Below, in pieces: positions 44,410-55,439 of a DNA stretch of 64,000 bases; position 1 is the first letter of the stretch; each line of letters opens with the position of its first letter. The DNA lies in assembly GCA_035926095.1 (NCBI GenBank), contig JAVRQT010000025.1, forward strand, positions 250,501-314,500, in the 5' to 3' direction. This DNA is from Elasticomyces elasticus (Eukaryota > Ascomycota > Dothideomycetes > Mycosphaerellales > Teratosphaeriaceae). Made by a program: the position numbers and the translations under genes. The notes under the pieces were generated by a model. The model made no database searches. It saw only the letters and a list, made by a program, of their open reading frames with translations, and was not told the DNA's origin.

Positions 44410-45060
44410 GCTGCCAGCGACGGGTCGGCCTTGGATATATATGTTCGGCTGGGTATGTGATGTAGAAGACGGCAGTGTAGAGTGCACTTGGCTGCCAGCA
44501 GTAAGCGCACAAAGAACTGACGATGTGGGATGGCATTGGGCCCGCAAACGGAAGTTGTGAAAGTTGGAAGACACAGAACAGGAAGGCACATCGTCCAGCG
44601 ACACTACTCTGTGGGCTGGAGCAGGCCGTCTGGACGATGAAGACCGCAGACATTGAGACTATGGCTGTGCCATTATATTTACCAGCGTAGATGCTTGCTA
44701 CGAAGTCGGTCCTTTGTCTGCCATGGGCATTGCGATCGATTGCAAACAAGCAAAGACTTCCGCTTCATGAACAAAGAAGGATGAGCAAGTGTACTACGCT
44801 GCTTGATACTACAGGCCAATCAATTTCGCGATCGTCAAGGATGCCACAGAGCCTTGCCTCGACTGAAGACTGGAATCCTCAATTGCAGGAACAAACCATC
44901 GTTATTCTGGATGCTGTCAAAGATGGCATAAGCTTCCGCCAACCGATGAACCACCCCCATCGCTTATAGCACGCTATCAATGCTTTCTTCATGCCATCTT
45001 TGCTCCCATGATACGACAACCGCGAGCTCTTGTCTGCATCTTGCCGGCCCCACCCAGAGA
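44410..45060. other. Spacer between the tandem paralogs
   Basis: Likely promoter of paralog 1 and 3' flank of paralog 2. No gene. Confidence 0.4.
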
Positions 45061-45982
45061 TCAGGCGATTCGAAACACCGCACCGACATTCCCAACCAGG
45101 CGCCAAGCAATTTGATTGTTGGTCTGACCGACCACATCTATAACCGTAGCCTCGTCATCCCGCCTCATGGTTATATCACTCAGCACCACCCTAAGCTCAA
45201 GACTGCCACGTCGTGAGGACCGTACATCGCTGATCCAGAGGCTCAGCTCTGATAAGAGAGCAGACTTGCTGATGCCAGGGGATTTGAGGTAGTCCAAAAG
45301 CGTGATGTCTTTGAAAGCGAAGTCGTGGGTCACTTTGCGGAGATTGGCAAAGCGTTCCGTCGTCCACTGTATTGATGTGCGAGACATGTCGTAATGTGAC
45401 AAGTAGGTATAGGTGGGAAAGTGGATAATGAGTGGGTTGGTGGCACTAAGCGGATGGACGACTATGAGGTTCTGGACTTGTGGGCGAAGATGTTCCGGTG
45501 TCGCGAACCATCTGAACTCAAGATTGATGAGCTGGAGGCGGTCGATGACTTGCAGTACAGTCCAGCGACGAGGATCAACCATGTTGCCCAGCTGTAGTGT
45601 GAGCTGTACGGCGGTTTGGACGTCGCAAAGCCGACGTCGCTGTTCGGCGTTGCTGAGATCCACTGGCTGTGGGAACGTCGCACGTATCCAGTGATCGATG
45701 ATATCCTGGGCAATGGCTTCAACGTTAAACACCTGAACCATCGCTGCGTAAGCTGCTTGCGGATTCGCTGCCTGCACAGACTGAATCAGTACGACCCGAT
45801 CAGATCAAGGTAGGACGCATACTCACTCGAGTCGGTCCTTCGGTCTCAAGGCCGAACAGTCGGAGGATGGCGGCAAACGCTGCTCGTATCCTTGACACCT
45901 GGATGTGCTGGTTAGTACAGATGCAGCAAAACGAACAACGATACCCACTCACCACTGTCACGTCGTGGACTTGGAACCGCAT
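45061..45982 (-). CDS. Unrecognised fungal protein, 273 aa, tandem paralog 2
   Basis: Three exons: 45953-45982 (MRFQVHDVTV), 45827-45898 (VSRIRAAFAAILRLFGLETE) and 45061-45780. The introns are 54 and 46 nt, the first with a perfect branch site (TACTAAC), and all joins are phase 0. The protein looks like an alpha/beta fold: WTVLQVIDRLQLINLEFRWF, LRPQVQNLIVVHPLSATNPL, then LRVVLSD and NQIAWRLVGNVGAVFRIA at the end. It resembles the protein encoded at 43735-44409 over its whole length after the short first exons. No family was recognised. Confidence 0.7.
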
Positions 45983-48191
45983 GTTCGTGGCAAGTCTCGA
46001 GTCGTGATGATGATGACGGAGAGGCCTGTTGTGCTGGCGAAGACTCGGTGGAAAGTGTGGTATGTGAGTAATGTGCTCGTGCAGCTAAAGATTGCGTTGT
46101 AGGAGCGAGGAAGTGAAGCACATGTAAACAGCGGGAAAGCCGCGTGGTGACGCTAGAGTTAGCGCCGCGGCTCTCCCGACCAGTTCTAGGAAGGCACAAC
46201 ATCGTTCGGCGATGCGAAGTATACAACAGTAAGATGATATATCAGCTCGCATAGAAGCTGGGCCTTGGAGAAGGATATCTGTCCTTTCTGTACTTCGCAG
46301 ATTCCGCTTGCTGCAAGCGCCAGGCTTTGTTGATGCGTTTTGGGATCTAGCAGGCTTGCTGCACAAGTCAACAAAGAGGGTGTGAGGATCGGGACCTCGA
46401 TACTGCTGATAGGATCAGCGAGCGTAGACGGTTGACAGGTAGCTGGATAAGGAAGAGTCCACGATGCTCGTAGTATATTCCAGGTTGCCAAGAGTTGGAC
46501 ACAGCTGCCATGTCAAAGATTGGGACTGTAGCCGCAAACCGCGGTCAAGTCCAGTGCTTTTGAACCCCATGCTGAACAACTACGAATCCGTGACACACGA
46601 GAGCTAGGCATCGTAGGATGGAGAATTGTTACAGCCAGCCTACGCCAGAAGTGGCTACTCATCAATCTGCCTGCGTTGTAGGATCCGGTAGGTTTGGTTG
46701 AGAGGTCAACAAAGGGAGATCAACATACCGGGACCTCGAGACTATTAATCGACTCCGCGAACATTGCATACTGCTAGCTGGCGACCAAGACAAAGTCCAC
46801 GACGGCTGCCGAAGGCGGTCGAGGGAGCATTGACGACCAGCCCCGCAACTCAGCAAGTTCAATCTTCCCACTCTCCAAATTGCCGCCCGTGTCCCGCAAC
46901 GCTTGCGAATACACGCTGACAGAGTACAGCCATTATTGGAAAGGAAAAAAGTGCTGAAGCAACGTCCAAGAATGCATCGCTTCTCTGATTTGCTGCCAAC
47001 CCTTGGCTTGAGCAGGTCCTTGCTGCATCCGGACCTTGACTTTCGGCGAACAACGAAGAGTCCACGAAGGATATGGAGCGGATCAAAATCGCTGGGACAT
47101 GCACACAAAAGCTGCTGCCACAAACAGCCCCAGTGAGTCGGCAGGCTCTATCTTCCGACTCGATGTTCCCGGGCGATTGTGTGTCTGGCAACGATTGCCC
47201 AGTAGACGCCTGCGGACTACAGCTAAGCATCAAATAGAGGACAGACCTTAGGACTAAGCCAAGAAAACAATGGGTTTCTGAGTCTCTGCCAGCCGCCAGG
47301 ACCTGGCGGAGACTCAGGTATGAAACCTGGCGGCCAGGTTTCATACCTTCTTGAGCTTCCTGGATCGTTCCGCAGCCATCCTGCAGAAAGGACCTTTGAC
47401 CTCAAGGAAGCGGAGGTAGGATTCGTTCATTGATATCAGCAAAGCAGGCCATGAGTTGTAAGTCCAATGCCTGTCTCGGACCCGCCATGGCAAAAGCTGT
47501 GAGTACGCATTACTGCCTCTCGGCTTCACCAAGATCCGAAGAAGCAGTGGAGACTGGACTCCAGAATTGAGATGCCCTATCATCTTGAGATGGAAGACCT
47601 TCAGCGGCTGGGCAAGTCAAGAAGCAAAAGCAGGGTGATCCGCACCTTACAGATACCGCCTGACACGGCTATCTAGCCGTACACCGTACTACCCTCGTCA
47701 AACGCTGAGTCTTGGCCGAAGTATACTCTGAAGACTTTTGGTAGACATAGCAGTGAGGAACAAAGCTGCACCCCTTTGAGAGTCGGTCCAGCCAGCGAAG
47801 ACTGTCCGCATCAGGTGAAGAACACTCGGAGGTAACTCGACCTCGTTACTTGCGGATATCCAGATTATGGTGTTCTTTCAGTACTGCAGCCTAGCTTGGC
47901 TAGGTCCAAGCGCAGTTCTCGTGCCCACGCCGCAGGTTCCGAATGGCGTACCACCTAGTATACCCGCTCAGAGACCACCAAAGGAAACTCATGTCAAAAG
48001 ACGCTAAGCCAAAAACATCACCACTCTCACATGCAAAACCCCCTCCCGCTTTCGCCAAGACTTCTGCCTCTTCTTCCGCTGGAACATTCCCAGCAAACAC
48101 CACAACCCATCTCACCACTCCCACATACCCTTCAAGCTCCCGCACTACCTCCTCTTGCGCCCAATAATCCTCGCCACAACCGCCGCGAGAG
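45983..48191. other. Gene-poor stretch of 2.2 kb with a double palindrome
   Basis: No gene could be supported. A minus-strand frame (46186-46491) and a longer one (46859-47344) lack features. The notable element is the paired inverted repeat at 47278-47347. The last 250 nt before 48192 are CT- and CA-rich leader-like sequence. Confidence 0.45.
47278..47347. repeat. Two adjoining palindromes sharing a CCTGGC core
   Basis: CTGAGTCTCTGCCAG (47278-47292) pairs with CTGGCGGAGACTCAG (47303-47317) with one mismatch and a 10-nt loop. Sharing its last base, GGTATGAAACCTGGC (47317-47331) and GCCAGGTTTCATACC (47333-47347) form a perfect 15-bp palindrome around a single G. Both hairpins would stack next to each other. 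No coding frame or transposon terminus was recognised around them. Confidence 0.85.
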
Positions 48192-49211
48192 ATGCCGCCC
48201 AAGCCATCTCCAGCTTCCGAAGCCGCGCTCGCGCTGAGAAGGTCGCACTACCACCTCGACTACAGCCAGCAGTTCGAGGCAGCTGAGCAAGCCGCGGAGC
48301 AAGCAGCCGAGCGCAAGAAAGTCGCTGCTAAAGCGAGACGGGAGGAGATGAAGAAGATGCCGAAGAAGCGGAAGAGGGACGCGGATGGCGATGTGGAGAT
48401 GGAGGACGCTGCACCAGCTGGTGGGCAGGGTAAGCATCTCCGCTCCGCCATATGCGGGTCGTGGGGGTGTAGTGATGCGCTTTGTGCTCGTACTGATAGC
48501 AAGCAAACAGGAGATCTTGCTATCCCCATGACTGCGATCAGCTGCACGAGTCTTGCTAGGCTGTTTCGGCGCTTCGGAGATGCACCTGAGAACCACATCA
48601 TCCAAGACCGCATCATCCGGTTCTGCGTCGCGGCGCCCGACTTCCTCCCAGCCAAAAACCCGATCACACAGATGTCTGGCTTGTTGTCGCAAAAGGCTGA
48701 TCTGACAGGCTTGTTCAGGGGTACGGATCGTTGGCGCCGGGTAGCGGAGACGGCGTTCTGGGAGATGAACACGATTGCTGTTGAGAGTTTGGCGGAGGTT
48801 GGTAAGATGGTTTTGGAGGCGCATAAGCCGGTGGTTAAGCGACTATATGTTGGCTATGAGCCGGATGTGACGGTGAAGTACAGCGCAAAGGCTGTTACTA
48901 CCGTGCTGGGGAGGTTCAAAGCTGGGCTGGTGGAGTTCAAGGCGCTGGAGAGTCTGGTGGTAGCTTGTGTGTATGGTGATGCGGTGGGGAGGAGGGAGGA
49001 TATTGTAAGGGGGATTGAGAAGGGAGATGAGTTGAGGATTGTGGTTGAGGCGATGGGAAAGTTGGGGGTGAAGGAGAAGGTTGTGGTGTTGAGGGATAAG
49101 GGGCAGGAGGCGGGCGTTGGGGAGGTTATGATGAGTATTGATGATGATGCCGTGGGGAGGGTTAGGGAGTTGTTGATGCTGGATGTTGGGGAGGGACTTG
49201 CTTGGTTTTGA
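48192..49211 (+). CDS. Hypothetical protein, 312 aa, two exons
   Basis: Exon 1 is 48192-48429 and exon 2 48511-49211. The 81-nt intron (GTAAGC..AACAG, branch TACTGAT) is a multiple of three and contains no stop, so an unspliced read-through would add 27 residues. The N-terminus has an Ala/Glu/Lys-rich helix (FEAAEQAAEQAAERKK) and a basic nuclear-signal-like stretch (KKMPKKRKRDADGDVEMED). The rest appears globular: SCTSLARLFRRFGDAPENHI, PVVKRLYVGYEPDVTVKYSA and FKALESLVVACVYGDAVGRR. The pattern recalls leucine-rich or F-box-associated fungal proteins, but no family was assigned. Confidence 0.7.
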   Translation: MPPKPSPASEAALALRRSHYHLDYSQQFEAAEQAAEQAAERKKVAAKARREEMKKMPKKRKRDADGDVEMEDAAPAGGQGKHLRSAICGSWGCSDALCARTDSKQTGDLAIPMTAISCTSLARLFRRFGDAPENHIIQDRIIRFCVAAPDFLPAKNPITQMSGLLSQKADLTGLFRGTDRWRRVAETAFWEMNTIAVESLAEVGKMVLEAHKPVVKRLYVGYEPDVTVKYSAKAVTTVLGRFKAGLVEFKALESLVVACVYGDAVGRREDIVRGIEKGDELRIVVEAMGKLGVKEKVVVLRDKGQEAGVGEVMMSIDDDAVGRVRELLMLDVGEGLAWF

Positions 49212-50384
49212 TAAGGGGTGGTTCAGGGTTTGAGAGGCGATCAGGCGAGGTTCCTGGAGGGAGAGAGATACCATATCGGAGGATGGTGGCAGGCGGCCGG
49301 ACTGCAGAGCACAAAGTACAGTCAACGTCGTATACGGGGGTAACGCTAGAGAGTACTTGCCACCCTTTACCACCCTTTCTATGTGCCCGGGTTGGCGCGC
49401 TAATTGGACGTCAATGCATTTGGCTGGCTGAGCCTACGCGGTCCAGTCTGGGTCGCGGCTTCTCTGCAATAGCCTGCGCAGTATTTCACCGATACCTGGT
49501 GATCTTGGTCAATATCAATCAAGTAGGGATGGTAAGGACTTCCTGGCGTCACCGCCGTGGTCTAAATGCTCATCTGTGCCCCTCAGTATTACTTCTGCAC
49601 TCCTCAGCCGCTCCTCTTCCCAAAGCTTGCGAGCATTTCTCTGCGGGCTTTTTTCGATGGTGTGGACGCCGATTGCTGGTTAACTTGAAGCTCGATGAGC
49701 ACAGTAGGAGAACACGAAAGCTGTGCCCTGTCCTTCAATGTTGTACTACACAATATTGATGAGATGTACGGGTAATGTCGAAAGGAAAGTAGAGGTGAGG
49801 TCTGAAATCCCGCGCGGCCATATATCCCGCCCCGACAACGACTTACGGCACGCCGCAATAATCTACTGCAATCTTCTGCCCTGAACGATGTCCTCTACAT
49901 ACTCCTCACGCTCATGGCCGCATCTCGTCACTGGCATCTCAATCATGGTCGCGAATGCGTGAAAGCAGCCCGAAGTGGAAAGCGCTCTGGTTTCCAAGAA
50001 ATCGCGCGATCCTACAACAGGGCCTGTAGTCCTTCAGCCCCGCTCCTAACCTCGCAGCTCGGCCTTCCCGCATCATGTCGACATGGTATGAGACTGCTAG
50101 ACGGAGCCGACGCGGTACCGGTTTCCGAGGTGTGGGAGCGCTGCACACCTCTCCACAGGAAGGGAGCGGACGTTCAGCCGGCGTTAAGACTTGATAAGCT
50201 GCTCGCCTGTATCAAGAGAGCTTCTTTTCCTCGCCGGATTGCCAGAGGAACAATAACCGCTGCGGTAGCGCCTGCGAGTCTCGAACTGAAGGTAACAGGA
50301 TGCCTCGGATGCGTATAAGCTAAGTCTATTCCTTTACCTCTTTTCCCAGAATTCTCCTCCAAAACTCTGTCTTTCACCTTCACC
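49212..50384. other. Intergenic, 1.2 kb
   Basis: Unsupported frames only. CT- and TTC-rich leader sequence precedes 50385. Confidence 0.45.
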
Positions 50385-52412
50385 ATGGGGTCCATGGAAG
50401 CACCATCGTGTCCCGTCGATGTCTCATCTTACCCAGCTCTCACGCGCGAACAAGCAGGTCACATCCGCCACATCCACAACCTCGCCTCCCAACTCGACGG
50501 CCAATGGCACCACATGGGCGCCCAAGAACCCCGGCAAGAATTCCTAGACGCCTACCGCTACCAGCTGGCTACCATGGCTTACGCGGTAGGCGTCACGCAC
50601 TACCATCGCCAGCCCTTGTTACGGTCCGTGTACAAGGCTCTTCTGCGCAAGCTGATCCATAAAATGCTCTGCCGCGATGTCTGGTTGTACTGGTTCAACA
50701 CTTCGTTAGGTGGAGTGCGGACTGATCCGAGTCTGAAGGCTTTGAGGACGCCCTGGGCCGATCCGATAGTGAAGGAGAATATCATGTACTCCGGCCACCT
50801 CCTCTTAATGGTGAGTCTCTGCGCCATGCTCTTCGACGACTCCGAGTTCGAGGAGCCGGACAGTATGGTGTTCAACTGGGATCCGCTGTTCTTCGGCTTA
50901 GGCCCAGAAACTTTCTCGTACAGTACTGCGACATTGCAGGCTGCGATTGAGAAAGAGATGGAGCGGAATGGATATGTGGGCGTCTGCTGCGAGCCGAATA
51001 TGGTTTTTGTGGTTTGTAATCAGTTTCCAGTGAGTCCAGGGTCGGGAAGTAGGACTTGACTTGATCTGATGTGAGGCCTAGATTATTGGGATGCGGTATA
51101 ACGACGTTCGACACGGGACACACACCATCGAGGACTTGCTCCCGCGATACAAAGACGCTTGGGTGAGGAAGGGAGGGATGGTGAGGGAGAATGGGTTGTT
51201 TCCCGATGGTATGCTACCCCCCTCTATGGAACTATGGTATAGTATACCTACTGACTAGTATTCTTATCAAGCCTGGCTCGAGAAACAGGATTTCGTTCTC
51301 GCAGCTCAAGATCCGGGCTGGACGGCTTGGGCGGCTGCGTTCATGAATACCTGGAACGGACCTCTTCTGCGGGAGCTTTTTCCTAAGCAGGCGGAGGGTT
51401 TTGTTACGAGTATTGATGGGAAGACGAGGGTTCATCCGAGTGGTGTGGGGAATGCTATTCGCAAGCTCGTTGCTGAGGGGGAGGGATCAGCTAATGATGC
51501 TAAGACCGTGGAGAGGGCTAAGGAGATGGTGAGGGGTGAGGAGCCGAGCAAGTTTCCGTATACGAAGCCGGTGCTAGGGTATATCTTGATGTGGCTTTCT
51601 GAGCTCGGTCAATCAACCCAGCTGGCGGGCTTACTAGAGTTCGTGGATGAAAAGCTGAAGCCTACGTGGGAGAAAGGTGGTCTGTACTACCCCCGTAACG
51701 ATCATGCCTTTGACGAGGACATGGAGTGGACGCATATGGGTGAGTGGACTGATGTGTGTCGAAGAACCTTGGAAGCCTGCCATCTCGAGATAGCCGAAGG
51801 TTCAATAAGCTGCGGCAGAGTGTCGCAGCTTGTTAATCCGGTTCGGCGGGCTTGGGACAGAGATTTCTCGCTGCCAGGGTATGGCTTTTCGGCTTTTTGA
51901 ACGTTTGCTGACACTGCCACCTCATCGCTGTTTAGACCCTTTTACCGGTAACGCAGCGATTGCGTACGCGAGGCTGAATGTTGAGGATGGGCAGAAGGAG
52001 ATGTGGGAGCAGCCGTGGACAAGTGAAGTGTTAAGCAAACGGCCGTTCGTTGATGAGGTTGAACTTGGGTAAGATACTGACTGATGAGTCGGGGGGCCTG
52101 GGATGTGGGACGGAGCCTGGGATGTGGGACATATGCTGACTACCTCACCCATCGACTTTTAGGCAGGGTGTCGATTTCTTGCGTGGTGAGTGGGATGAGG
52201 GAGCGAACGCTGTAGTGGTGACGATGAGGAGTTGGGATGGGAAGGTTAGGAGTGTGAGGCTTGTGGTGAAGAATTTGGAGGTTGGGGAGTGGGTGGCGTG
52301 GATTGATGGGATCTCTGTGAGGAGTGAGAGTGTTGGGAAGAAAGGGGAGATAGAGGTGATTGTCCAGGTTGGGGGCGAGGAAGTGGATGTTGTTGTTGTG
52401 AAGCAAGAATAG
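50385..52412 (+). CDS. Linalool dehydratase/isomerase-like enzyme, 540 aa
   Basis: Five exons were traced: 50385-51029, 51082-51208, 51272-51739, 51936-52068 and 52163-52412. All phases agree and the product is 540 aa. ATG is in CACCATGG context. Recognised family features include MAYAVGVTHYHRQPLLRSVY, LIHKMLCRDVWLYWFNTSLG, PIVKENIMYSGHLLLMVSLC, GYVGVCCEPNMVFVVCNQFP/IIGMRYND, WTAWAAAFMNTWN, and LYYPRNDHAFDEDMEWTHMD/PFTGNAAIAYARLNV. These match the pattern of linalool dehydratase/isomerase and its fungal homologs, some encoded in terpenoid gene clusters. The bacterial enzyme converts tertiary alcohols by cofactor-free dehydration or isomerisation; the substrate here is unknown. The Cys in CEPN, catalytic in the family, is present. 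No terpene synthase or prenyltransferase lies nearby in this window. There is no signal peptide. Confidence 0.82.
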
Positions 52413-52767
52413 CAAGAGTTAAGGAAAGAAGCCGTTGTTGGGACTGCACATGACTACTACACGAACGAACTGCGAGACAATGCTCACAGCGGTGGTGGGA
52501 TATTGCACTGCGGCTTGCCATGATCCTCAAGACAACAGTAACCTGCTGATACAAGATCGAGGAGTATAGCTGCTCTTTATTTCTTGACACCCGGGAGAGG
52601 CCGATAGTCACCATCGGCATTGGCTTTGGTAAGATGTTATTGCTCGTGTGATGAGCCTGTGAGGACAGCGAGAACGTGGAGAAAGTTCTCATTACGGTGT
52701 ACTAACGGCGTCTTCTACCAGATAGCGACCTCTCAACTGCCCCGTCTAGCCTGCATGTCCCTCTCTA
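52413..52767. other. Intergenic between convergent genes
   Basis: 3' flanks only. No feature seen. Confidence 0.45.
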
Positions 52768-53326
52768 TCAATTATCATGATGATTTTGAATGCAAAGCGG
52801 ATGCCACAATTTCTGCTTGCACCTGGGGTCGTTAGTCGGTCCTGAAATGTACTTATGCTCGTCGCTAGTATCGATCTTGTGATCCTCGCACACCACACTA
52901 AGGCTCTGATACCCCCAGGTCGAATGGAAGTCGATCGTGCCGCATGTCCCGAACGTCCCGTGGGCATCGCCGAGGCTGTACGATTCTCCCATGCAGTCAA
53001 GCTTGTCGAATACGGTGACCTTGCAGCCTCTGCGCTTGTCGTCTTTGTCGTGCTTGCGGCGTGGTTTGTACTGAAAGGAGAAGACGCGGTCAATGGCGCC
53101 GTTGGTGTAGGAGTTGAAGCAGTGGTCGCTGTGGACGTAGTTCATGGCGTAGCTGGAGGGGAGGAGTACTTCAGCTTATGATATCGGATCATTGCGGTGA
53201 CGTGGCTTACAGATCCTGGCAGGATTCATCTCTGAAACGGGCGAAGATGAGGTCCATGTCCCAGAAAACCGCAGATGCAGTGGTGGCAGCGCCGAGGAAG
53301 ACGGCGAGCGTGGAGATGATGACCAT
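52768..53326 (-). CDS. Small secreted cysteine-rich protein, 166 aa
   Basis: Exon 1 is 53211-53326 (MVIISTLAVFLGAATTASAV, a signal peptide) and exon 2 52768-53152, with a 58-nt intron (GTAAGC..CTCCAG) between. The mature protein has eight cysteines (SCQD, HCFN, GCKV, DCMG, TCGT, VCED, RCKQ, LCIQ), suggesting four disulfides. A basic cluster occurs in the middle (KPRRKHDKDDKRRG). The segment GCKVTVFDKLDCMGESYSLG to YQSLSVVCED has the strand pattern of small secreted beta-sandwich proteins. The family was not identified. The size, Cys content and signal peptide make it an effector-like candidate, which is inference only. Confidence 0.75.
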
Positions 53327-54599
53327 GCTGGTCAGGCGTAAGTCTTACAGCGATTGTGGAAATGCGGTTGACTTGCATTGCAATTTTTCGGGATATCAGT
53401 GTTTTGAAACAAAAGCTGGGGTCGCAAAACACGACGGGGTGTTCTGATGTCTATCATCGAGAAGCGGAGGTCGACATCGATCATGCACACGTTGATGACC
53501 TTTGGCTGCGAACACAATGTGGTTGTGTTTGTGTCCTGCTCTTGGCGGCCAATACGATGGTAAGCAGATCTACCACCTCATCCTATGCGAGAGCAGTGGG
53601 TTCATTGCTTACCAGCTCCATTGAAGCTGCCCCAGAAGCGGAGTCGAACTCTTTCCGAAGCACATGCAAAAGTATGGCACTACTTCCATGAGAATGCATG
53701 TCGAGTACCAGGTAATGTCGCCGCAAACTCGCACCCGGTCGCTGAGACAAGAGCTCCCCCGATTCTTCAATGGCCACCCCGGAGGCCGAATGCCCATCAT
53801 GTGGGACTGTCAAGTGTGATCTGAATTCTTGACATCCACCTACAACGACGCCAACGTAGCGATGGATCCTCGATACAGGACATTAGATTGGGATAAAGGC
53901 ATCGCAGTCCAGGTACAGACTGCTCGGAATCTCCATGCTGTTGCTTTCTTCTGCTGGCTGTGCGTAATCTCTTGATTGTGGCTCATTGCAGGATCAAGGA
54001 CATGGCACGCATGTCACGGAGGAGAGCCGTATGAACATTGAGGTTGTTCTGACTTGTCGGTATTGCTCCCTGCATCAAGTTTGCGTGGCCTTAGGAGCGC
54101 ATCTTCTGTCATACGAGCTGATCGACTACAGCGCGGACGGCTAGCATGAAGGTCTCTCTAAACAATATCCCGTTCGCTTCCAGCATACGATCAGGGACAG
54201 GGCGGAACGAGATTGTAATGGCGAATTGTGGCATGATCATATCCCTCATCGACTGTCGCAATCTGCTTCACGACAATCGCTCGTATGGAGTTGTTGCTCG
54301 CAGCAATGCTGTCTCTTCGGTGTCCAGCCTCGACCGTTGTGGAAAGCGTCCCATGCTGATTTTGCCACTCGTGGTGGGAGGTCGAGGAAGACTCTGCGGC
54401 GAGCTGAGAACGCTGCTTGCTGCGTTTCATGGGGAGCATCGGGTTTGATCTGTTGCCGGACCTGTTCGCAGAAGGTAGATCTGTGATTTTGTATTAGTGT
54501 CGCTTCTTGGCTCACTGAATGCAATGAGACCACACTCGCGCTGCTGATATCCCTGAGGGTCAACCTCTTCTAGCCGCATACCCGTGAAGTTGGTCTTGT
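53327..54599. other. Intergenic, 1.3 kb
   Basis: No supported gene. The missing N-terminal part of the downstream permease was looked for here by its membrane-segment pattern and not found. Confidence 0.45.
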
Positions 54600-55112
54600 A
54601 TGCCGTCAAGAAGAGTTGCAAGCAAGGAGACGTGGTTGCTATCAGGTTCCAGTATATTTCCAGAGCACGATAGTGGACACATTTGGAGCAAAGCGGTTGC
54701 CAATGTGATTGGCACTCCCATCCCACCGAACGCAGTCCTCTTCTCACTCTCCATCCTGGTCATCATCGCTCTCATCACGGCCGCGCTAAAAACCATCTTC
54801 TCTCTCCTCACAGGCGCCATCGCATTCTCCTATACGGTCTCTATCAGCTGCCTCCTGATCCGGCGACTCCGCGGTGATTCACTCCCACCGGCTCGCTTCT
54901 CAATGGGCAACTTCTCGGTTCCGGTCAATGCTTTCGCTGTGCTATACATCGTGGTTGCAGCTATTGCGAGCTTCTTCCCAACCGAGGCTGTGCTGACACC
55001 GGCATCAATGAACTGGTCGTGTGTCATGTTTGGTGGGGTGTTCATTATTGCGGTGGTGTGCTACCTCGTCCATGGACGCAGGCACTACTTACAACACATC
55101 CGGAAGAAGTAG
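54600..55112 (+). pseudogene. C-terminal fragment of an amino-acid permease (APC type)
   Basis: About 135 residues at the end match the last membrane segments of fungal amino-acid/GABA-type permeases: IGTPIPPNAVLFSLSILVII, SLLTGAIAFSYTVSISCLLI, ARFSMGNFSVPVNAFAVLYI, FPTEAVLTPASMNWSCVMFG and VCYLVHGRRHY. A full protein would have about 500 residues and twelve membrane segments; only about four to five are here. The first 30 or so codons from the ATG at 54600 have no family similarity. It is a truncated gene unless the missing part lies in an unrecognised distant exon, which is unlikely. Confidence 0.7.
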
Positions 55113-55439
55113 TCTGTTGTCGCGCATGGATCTGGATAGCCGAGACAGGATGGAGGCGTTAAAGGACCCATGTTCTTCCGCATGGCCACCAAGACCTCGT
55201 CATCAAGTGTGGAATGGTTCCTGGCTCAGCAATCGATCATGATTGTGCATGGCTAGTGCCACGAGTTGGCTGAAGATAGGGATCCTGGCACCACGAAGCA
55301 TATCATGTTGGTTGATGAAATGGGAAAGAAGGAAGAAGGACATTTTGCCGCCACCTACACGTGATCAATATAGATCGCGGAACCAAAACCGCATTTGCAT
55401 TTGCAACACCACAGCACGAGATGCCTACCCACGCACGCT
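55113..55439. other. Intergenic
   Basis: Upstream region of the BTB gene. No feature seen. Confidence 0.4.

Noticed and set aside
48132..48824. 230-codon minus-strand frame
   Set aside because: Antisense to the 312-aa gene, which has a well-supported intron.
49202..49759. 185-codon plus-strand frame
   Set aside because: Starts inside the end of the previous gene and shows no protein-like features.
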